A stretch of 9,363 bases of DNA from an uncultured Rhodobacterales bacterium (lineage in GTDB: Bacteria > Pseudomonadota > Alphaproteobacteria > Rhodobacterales > Rhodobacteraceae), in NCBI GenBank assembly GCA_937901055.1, contig CALCGO010000499.1, positions 1-9,363 on the forward strand, read 5' to 3'. Shown one piece after another: positions 5,329 to 9,363 of this stretch (positions within the stretch are counted from its first letter, which is position 1; the number at the start of each line of letters is the position of its first letter). Below the pieces are notes generated by a model that saw nothing but the letters and a program-made list of their open reading frames with translations, was not told the DNA's origin and did not search any database. Made by a program: the position numbers and the translations under genes.

Positions 5329-6375
5329 TTAGCCGCGCCGCAATACCTGCATCACCGCCTCGAAATCTTCAGGCAGGGGCGCTTTGAATTCCAGCTTCTC
5401 GCCCGTTACCGGATGCACAAAGCCCAATGTCGCGGCGTGCAACGCTTGTCGGCCAAACCCCCGCAATTCATCCGCGGCCTCGGCCGAAATCGCCCCCTTC
5501 GGGATTGCGCGACGAGAGCCGTAAACAGGGTCACCTACCAACGCATGTCCAGCATAGGTCATATGCACGCGAATTTGATGCGTACGCCCCGTTTCCAGCC
5601 AGCAATCGGTTAGTGAGGCCACTGGTTTTTCCAAAGGTCCGAATGCCTCAACCACGCGGGTTCGCGTAATCGCGTGCCGCCCCGCATCCACCACAACCGT
5701 CATACGTTTGCGGTCATGTTTGTGCCGCGCAATATTACCGGAAATCCGGATTACGCCGCCCGCCTCGAAAGTTACACCCTTCACACCAGCCAATCGCGGG
5801 TCTGCCCCCGAAGGTGCCCCCCATACCAGCGCCAAATAGTGCCGATCCATATCGTGGGCCGCAAACATCGCCGCCAGCCCTTGGTGCGCCTCGTCCGATT
5901 TCGCCACGACCAATAGACCGGATGTATCCTTGTCGATCCGGTGCACAATACCGGGGCGCTTTTCGCCGCCGATCCCTGAAAGACTATCGCCGCAATGATG
6001 TAACAAGGCGTTAACGAGCGTGCCCGTCTCGGACCCCGGTGCCGGATGCACAACCATCCCCGCCGGTTTGTTAACTACAATCAGGTGCTCGTCCTCGAAC
6101 ACCACATCCAGCGGAATGTCCTCGGGCATGGCTTCGATATCTGTCGCTTCCGGCATTTCAACAAGCCAAACTTGCCCGCCTGAAACCTTGGATTTCGGCT
6201 CGCGCACAACGTCGCCGCCTTCCAGTCGCACTGCCCCTTCCAGAATTAAATTCTGTAAACGCGAGCGCGAAAGCGTAACGCCCTCTGGCACAACGGCCGC
6301 CAAAGCTTTATCAAGACGTTTAGCAGGGGTTAACCCCAGCTCCAGCCGCAACGGATTTTCAAAAGGGTCTGCCAT
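5329..6375 (-). CDS. rluD: RluA-family 23S rRNA pseudouridine synthase, RluD type
   Basis: Converts uridines to pseudouridine in large-subunit rRNA; RluD modifies the helix 69 loop of 23S rRNA and aids ribosome assembly. The length of 348 residues fits. An N-terminal S4 RNA-binding domain spans about 18-75 (RLDKALAAVV...LSRSRLQNLI). The synthase domain from about 90 holds HRIDKDTSGLLVVAK at 145-159, with D148 the expected catalytic aspartate, and GRTHQIRVH in the second half. ATG 6375 is preceded by AGGAG (6391-6387) at 11 bases, rather long, but no other in-frame start lies nearby. Its start codon overlaps that of the divergent gene in one CATG. RluC would be the alternative, but S4 plus overall resemblance favours RluD; substrate positions are inferred from the family. 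Confidence 0.93.
   Translation of the reverse strand: MADPFENPLRLELGLTPAKRLDKALAAVVPEGVTLSRSRLQNLILEGAVRLEGGDVVREPKSKVSGGQVWLVEMPEATDIEAMPEDIPLDVVFEDEHLIVVNKPAGMVVHPAPGSETGTLVNALLHHCGDSLSGIGGEKRPGIVHRIDKDTSGLLVVAKSDEAHQGLAAMFAAHDMDRHYLALVWGAPSGADPRLAGVKGVTFEAGGVIRISGNIARHKHDRKRMTVVVDAGRHAITRTRVVEAFGPLEKPVASLTDCWLETGRTHQIRVHMTYAGHALVGDPVYGSRRAIPKGAISAEAADELRGFGRQALHAATLGFVHPVTGEKLEFKAPLPEDFEAVMQVLRRG
6326..6337. promoter_or_regulatory. Perfect palindrome GGGGTTAACCCC inside rluD, upstream of the dnaG operon
   Basis: A 12-bp perfect palindrome in the fifth codon block of rluD (codons for G-L-T-P), 36 bases before the divergent start at 6374. Because the divergent genes leave no intergenic space, control sites for the dnaG operon must lie in this coding stretch. 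It uses TTA for leucine in a GC-rich gene. It may still be chance. Confidence 0.25.
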
Positions 6376-6700
6376 GAGCGAACCAACTCCTAACGATGTC
6401 GAAATTCAGGAACCCGCCAACCTGCGCTTCTTGCGCCGGCTTGTAACCGTTCTGACTGCGACAATGATATTGGGTCTCCTAACCATTGTTGCGCTGTTTG
6501 TCATCAAGTTCATGGGGCCTGTGACGGCGTCGCTGGAATTGCCCGCACAAATTACACTACCCGACGGCGAAACCGCCCAAGCCGTGACCCAAGGCTTGAA
6601 TTGGATCGGGGTCGTTACCACTGACAGCGATGGAATTGAGCGCATCCACATACTGAACCTAGACGGGACCCCGCGCCAAGTCGTAAACATAACGCCATGA
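6374..6700 (+). CDS. DUF6476-like single-pass membrane protein
   Basis: A 108-residue protein. After a polar N-terminus (about 1-20) comes LRFLRRLVTVL and a strong hydrophobic helix at about 22-48, then a periplasmic-side domain with ITLPDGETAQAVTQG and WIGVVTTDSDGIERIHILNLDG, which looks like a small beta-sheet. This matches the DUF6476 family of Rhodobacterales as remembered; the function is unknown. The frame is open far upstream to 6020, but that part is antisense to rluD. ATG 6374 is chosen for its position before the conserved segment and AAGGG (6363-6367) at 6 bases. The stop overlaps the dnaG start in ATGA, so translation of the two is probably coupled. Confidence 0.85.
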   Translation: MSEPTPNDVEIQEPANLRFLRRLVTVLTATMILGLLTIVALFVIKFMGPVTASLELPAQITLPDGETAQAVTQGLNWIGVVTTDSDGIERIHILNLDGTPRQVVNITP

Positions 6701-8676
6701 GCCTTCCCGCCGGATTCCTTGACGATTTACGTGAACGCACGTCGCTGACCCAAGTGGTCGGGCGTAAAGTCATGTGGGACAACAAGAAATCCAACCCTGG
6801 CAAGGGCGATATGTGGGCTCCCTGCCCATTCCACCAAGAAAAAACTGCCAGTTTCCACGTCGATGACCGCAAGGGATTCTATTATTGCTTCGGGTGTCAT
6901 GCAAAGGGTGACGCTATCGGATTCGTCAAAGAAACCGAGAATGTCGGCTTTATGGAAGCCATCGAAATCCTCGCCCGCGAGGCCGGCATGCCCGTTCCCA
7001 AGGCCAGCCCGCAAGAACAGGAACGTGCCGACACCCGAAAGACTTTGGCCGACGTGATGGAACAGGCGGTGAAATTCTACCGCCTGCAACTGCACTCCGC
7101 CAAGGCAACCGAGGCACGCGCGTACCTCGAAAAACGTGGCCTACCTGAATCTACACTCGAACGATTCGAAATAGGCTTCGCCAGCGACGCTCGCACCGCC
7201 CTATTCGAAGCTCTCACCTCCAAAAACATCCCCGCCGAGCAAATCATCGAGGCGGGCCTTTGCATTAAGCCCGACGATGGCGGCAAACCATATGACCGTT
7301 TCCGTGGCCGCATTATGTTCCCCATCCGCGACGCGCGGGGCCGCTGCATCGCCTTTGGTGGCCGCGCGATGGACCCGAACGCGCGGGCCAAATACCTGAA
7401 CTCGAATGAGACGCCGTTGTTTGATAAAGGCCGCAGCCTATACAATCACGGCCCTGCTCGCGAGGCATCAGGCAAAGCCAACGCCCTGATCGTCGCCGAA
7501 GGTTATATGGACGTTATCGCTTTGGCACAGGCGGGGTTCAACCACTCCGTCGCCCCGCTCGGAACCGCGATCACTGAAAACCAACTGGCCATGATCTGGC
7601 GTATCTGCCCTGAACCGGTGATCGCGCTCGATGGTGATAACGCCGGAATACAAGCCGCTCGTCGCCTAATTGACCTCGCGCTTCCGTTGCTCGAGGCTGG
7701 CAAATCCCTGCGGTTTTGCATCATGCCCGAAGGCCTCGACCCGGACGACTTGATCCGCGCGCAAGGTGCTGAGGCAATGCAAAAGTTGCTGGATAACGCC
7801 CAACCGATGGTCGATTTGTTATGGCAGCGCGAAACCGAAGGCAAAACCTTCGACAGCCCCGAACGTCGCGCGGCCCTTGATGCAAGCTTGCGCGCCGCAG
7901 TTAAGCTGATCAAGGATCCGTCCCTGCGGAGCCATTACGGCGCAGCCATCAACGAACGTCGCCATGCTCTGTTCGCGCCCGCGCGGTCTGACAAGAAACC
8001 GTGGCAAGGCGGTCAGCGCCAACCCGGCAAACCGTGGGGCAATCGTGCACCAAGCGGCCCAACACCGAGCGCGAAATCTTCTATGCTCGCCCAATCAAAC
8101 GCCGGCCCCGAAACGGACGCCCGGGTGCGCGAATGCGCCATCCTTATGGGTTGCATCAACCATCCGGTACTTGCCGAAAAGTTCGAAACCCGGCTAGAAC
8201 GCGCCCACTTTTTATCACCTGATTTACAACAAATTCGCGTTGCCCTCTTGTCCTCCTTGTCGGAGACCCCACATCTGGCTGAGACAGATCAACGCGAACA
8301 TTTGATTGACCGTATGACGGCAATCCTCGGCTTCGAGCCATTGGCGAAACTTCTGTCAATCGGGCAAGTCCGTGCCAATCCTTATTTGCGGATCGGCGCA
8401 GACGCAGAGTTGGCCGAACAAGCCATCCACGAGGAACTAGCGAAACACGCCGCAATCCTCGGGATAGTCGAAGAGATAAAAGACGCTGAAGAAGAGATTA
8501 CCGGCGTTGCCGATGAAGGTCTGACATGGCGGTTGCAGCAAGCACGCGAGGCCCAAAACAAGATTTCTCACGAATCTCTCGGCGGTGATTCGGCGGGGGT
8601 AAGTGACGAAAGCGGGTTATCAAAAGGCCTACAAGAACTGATAGATCAGAAGATTTGGGAAAAGAAAAAGCACTAG
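6697..8676 (+). CDS. dnaG: DNA primase DnaG
   Basis: Makes RNA primers for the replication fork, working with the DnaB helicase. The length of 659 residues is normal for alphaproteobacteria. The N-terminal CHC2 zinc-binding domain has ligands C43, H46, C64 and C67. The catalytic TOPRIM core has E268 in VAEGYMDV, D312 and D314 in ALDGDNAG and further acidic residues at 348-351 (DPDD). A Pro/Gly/Gln-rich linker (about 427-472) leads to the helical C-terminal helicase-binding domain. The start at 6697 overlaps the previous stop by 4 bases (ATGA) and lacks a strong Shine-Dalgarno, as expected with coupled translation. rpoD follows after 93 bases; dnaG-rpoD is the conserved remnant of the macromolecular synthesis operon, here without rpsU. 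All catalytic residues are present, so the gene looks intact. Confidence 0.98.
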   Translation: MSLPAGFLDDLRERTSLTQVVGRKVMWDNKKSNPGKGDMWAPCPFHQEKTASFHVDDRKGFYYCFGCHAKGDAIGFVKETENVGFMEAIEILAREAGMPVPKASPQEQERADTRKTLADVMEQAVKFYRLQLHSAKATEARAYLEKRGLPESTLERFEIGFASDARTALFEALTSKNIPAEQIIEAGLCIKPDDGGKPYDRFRGRIMFPIRDARGRCIAFGGRAMDPNARAKYLNSNETPLFDKGRSLYNHGPAREASGKANALIVAEGYMDVIALAQAGFNHSVAPLGTAITENQLAMIWRICPEPVIALDGDNAGIQAARRLIDLALPLLEAGKSLRFCIMPEGLDPDDLIRAQGAEAMQKLLDNAQPMVDLLWQRETEGKTFDSPERRAALDASLRAAVKLIKDPSLRSHYGAAINERRHALFAPARSDKKPWQGGQRQPGKPWGNRAPSGPTPSAKSSMLAQSNAGPETDARVRECAILMGCINHPVLAEKFETRLERAHFLSPDLQQIRVALLSSLSETPHLAETDQREHLIDRMTAILGFEPLAKLLSIGQVRANPYLRIGADAELAEQAIHEELAKHAAILGIVEEIKDAEEEITGVADEGLTWRLQQAREAQNKISHESLGGDSAGVSDESGLSKGLQELIDQKIWEKKKH

Positions 8677-8685
8677 TTGCCCTTG

Positions 8686-8743
8686 CGAATCAGTGATTCG
8701 AAGTAGAAATTCCCTACAAACCAATTTTCGGCCAAGTGATTCG
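8686..8743. repeat. Dyad and repeated AGTGATTCG between dnaG and rpoD
   Basis: CGAATCA-G-TGATTCG (8686-8700) is a perfect 7+7 dyad just past the dnaG stop; the word AGTGATTCG occurs at 8692-8700 and again at 8735-8743. No T-run follows, so it is not a clear terminator, and no good promoter pair was seen in the 93-base gap. It could be an operator or a processing hairpin in the dnaG-rpoD transcript. Confidence 0.3.
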
Positions 8744-8769
8744 CGGCTGAACTACCAACGGAGTAGCCC

Positions 8770-9363
8770 ATGGCCGCTAAAGATAACGAGCAGAAAACTG
8801 GTGAAGATCAACAGGATAACGCTGGTCCTATGCTCGATATGAGCCAAACCGCGGTCAAGAAGATGATCGCATCGGCAAAAGCGCGCGGCTATATCACCTA
8901 TGATGAACTCAACCAGTTCATGCCTGCCGATCAGGTTTCGTCCGACCAGATCGAAGATATCATGGCGATGCTCTCGGATATGGGCATCAATATTATCGAA
9001 GGCGAAGAACCCGAGGACGAAGCCACAGACACCGAAGTAGAAGAAATCGGCGCGACTACGTCACGTGAACTTGTCGCTGCGGCCGCTACCACCGAAACGC
9101 TTGATCGAACCGATGATCCCGTTCGCATGTACTTGCGCGAAATGGGCACGGTTGAATTGCTGTCGCGCGAAGGCGAGATCGCCATAGCCAAACGTATCGA
9201 AGCTGGCCGTTCCACTATGATCGCAGGCTTGTGCGAAAGCCCGCTGACGTTCCAAGCGATCACCATCTGGCGCGAGGAGCTGTTGGAAGAAGAAATCATG
9301 CTGCGCGACGTGATTGACCTCGATGCTACCTTCGGCCAACAAATGGAAGACGACGAGGAAGAG
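8770..9363 (+). CDS. rpoD: Primary sigma factor RpoD (sigma-70), 3' end missing
   Basis: The housekeeping sigma factor, directing RNA polymerase to most growth promoters. The first 198 residues are present and the frame is open to the window end. The acidic region 1.1 spans about 22-85 (VKKMIASAKARGYITYDELN...), which keeps free sigma from binding DNA. An acidic spacer with an Ala/Thr-rich part follows (about 85-112), then region 1.2 beginning DPVRMYLREMGTVELLSREGE (116 on), and the start of the non-conserved acidic insertion (LEEE..., DDEEE). Regions 2 to 4 lie beyond the window. ATG 8770 is preceded by GGAG (8760-8763) at 6 bases. It lies 93 bases behind dnaG and is probably co-transcribed with it, with possible internal promoters in dnaG. 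Confidence 0.97.
   Translation, partial: MAAKDNEQKTGEDQQDNAGPMLDMSQTAVKKMIASAKARGYITYDELNQFMPADQVSSDQIEDIMAMLSDMGINIIEGEEPEDEATDTEVEEIGATTSRELVAAAATTETLDRTDDPVRMYLREMGTVELLSREGEIAIAKRIEAGRSTMIAGLCESPLTFQAITIWREELLEEEIMLRDVIDLDATFGQQMEDDEEE

Noticed and set aside
6020..6373. In-frame open extension upstream of the DUF6476-like gene, giving 226 residues
   Set aside because: It is antisense to the well-supported rluD coding sequence and its translation is low-complexity Ser/Thr/Pro without family features; ATG 6374 has a ribosome-binding site and precedes the conserved part.

Overview
The window reads as a chromosomal segment of an alphaproteobacterium, most likely of the Rhodobacterales (roseobacter/Paracoccaceae type). 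The basis is the RpoH type (close to the RpoHI form), the adjacent dnaG-rpoD pair without rpsU, a DUF6476-like protein before dnaG, a DUF1272 protein and a BrnA-like orphan. This assignment comes from recognising protein families by eye, not from a search. Most genes are moderately GC-rich (one sampled line of the ABC-F gene is about 60% GC). The ParB-like gene is clearly richer in A+T (about 42% GC in one sampled line).

Left part (1-3000): the 3' three quarters of an EttA-type ABC-F translation factor (+), then a 432-residue protein with a ParB-like N-terminal domain (+) that looks acquired. Converging on it with a 6-base gap is a small BrnA-like ribbon-helix-helix antitoxin (-) with no BrnT toxin beside it.

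Middle (3001-5324): a 134-base gap holds a hairpin with a T-run that contains the Shine-Dalgarno of the BrnA-like gene, and a 13-bp inverted repeat enclosing four phased copies of an 8-bp box. Then comes rpoH (-), the heat-shock sigma factor, preceded by a good sigma-32-like promoter, which suggests autoregulation. The 260-base region upstream of rpoH carries three perfect palindromes and faces a compact three-gene unit (+): a four-helix membrane protein, a small XRE regulator overlapping it by 8 bases, and a DUF1272 zinc-ribbon protein.

Right part (5329-9363): an RluD-type pseudouridine synthase (-) converges on the DUF1272 gene with a 4-base gap. It is divergent from a membrane-anchored DUF6476-like gene (+), and the two start codons share the same CATG. 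The DUF6476-like gene overlaps dnaG (primase) by 4 bases, and dnaG is followed after 93 bases by rpoD (primary sigma factor), cut by the window end.

The core genes serve translation (EttA, RluD), replication (DnaG) and transcription (RpoD, RpoH). The accessory material is the ParB-like gene, the BrnA-like orphan and perhaps the membrane/XRE unit. No RNA gene, IS element, CRISPR array or complete known defence system was seen.
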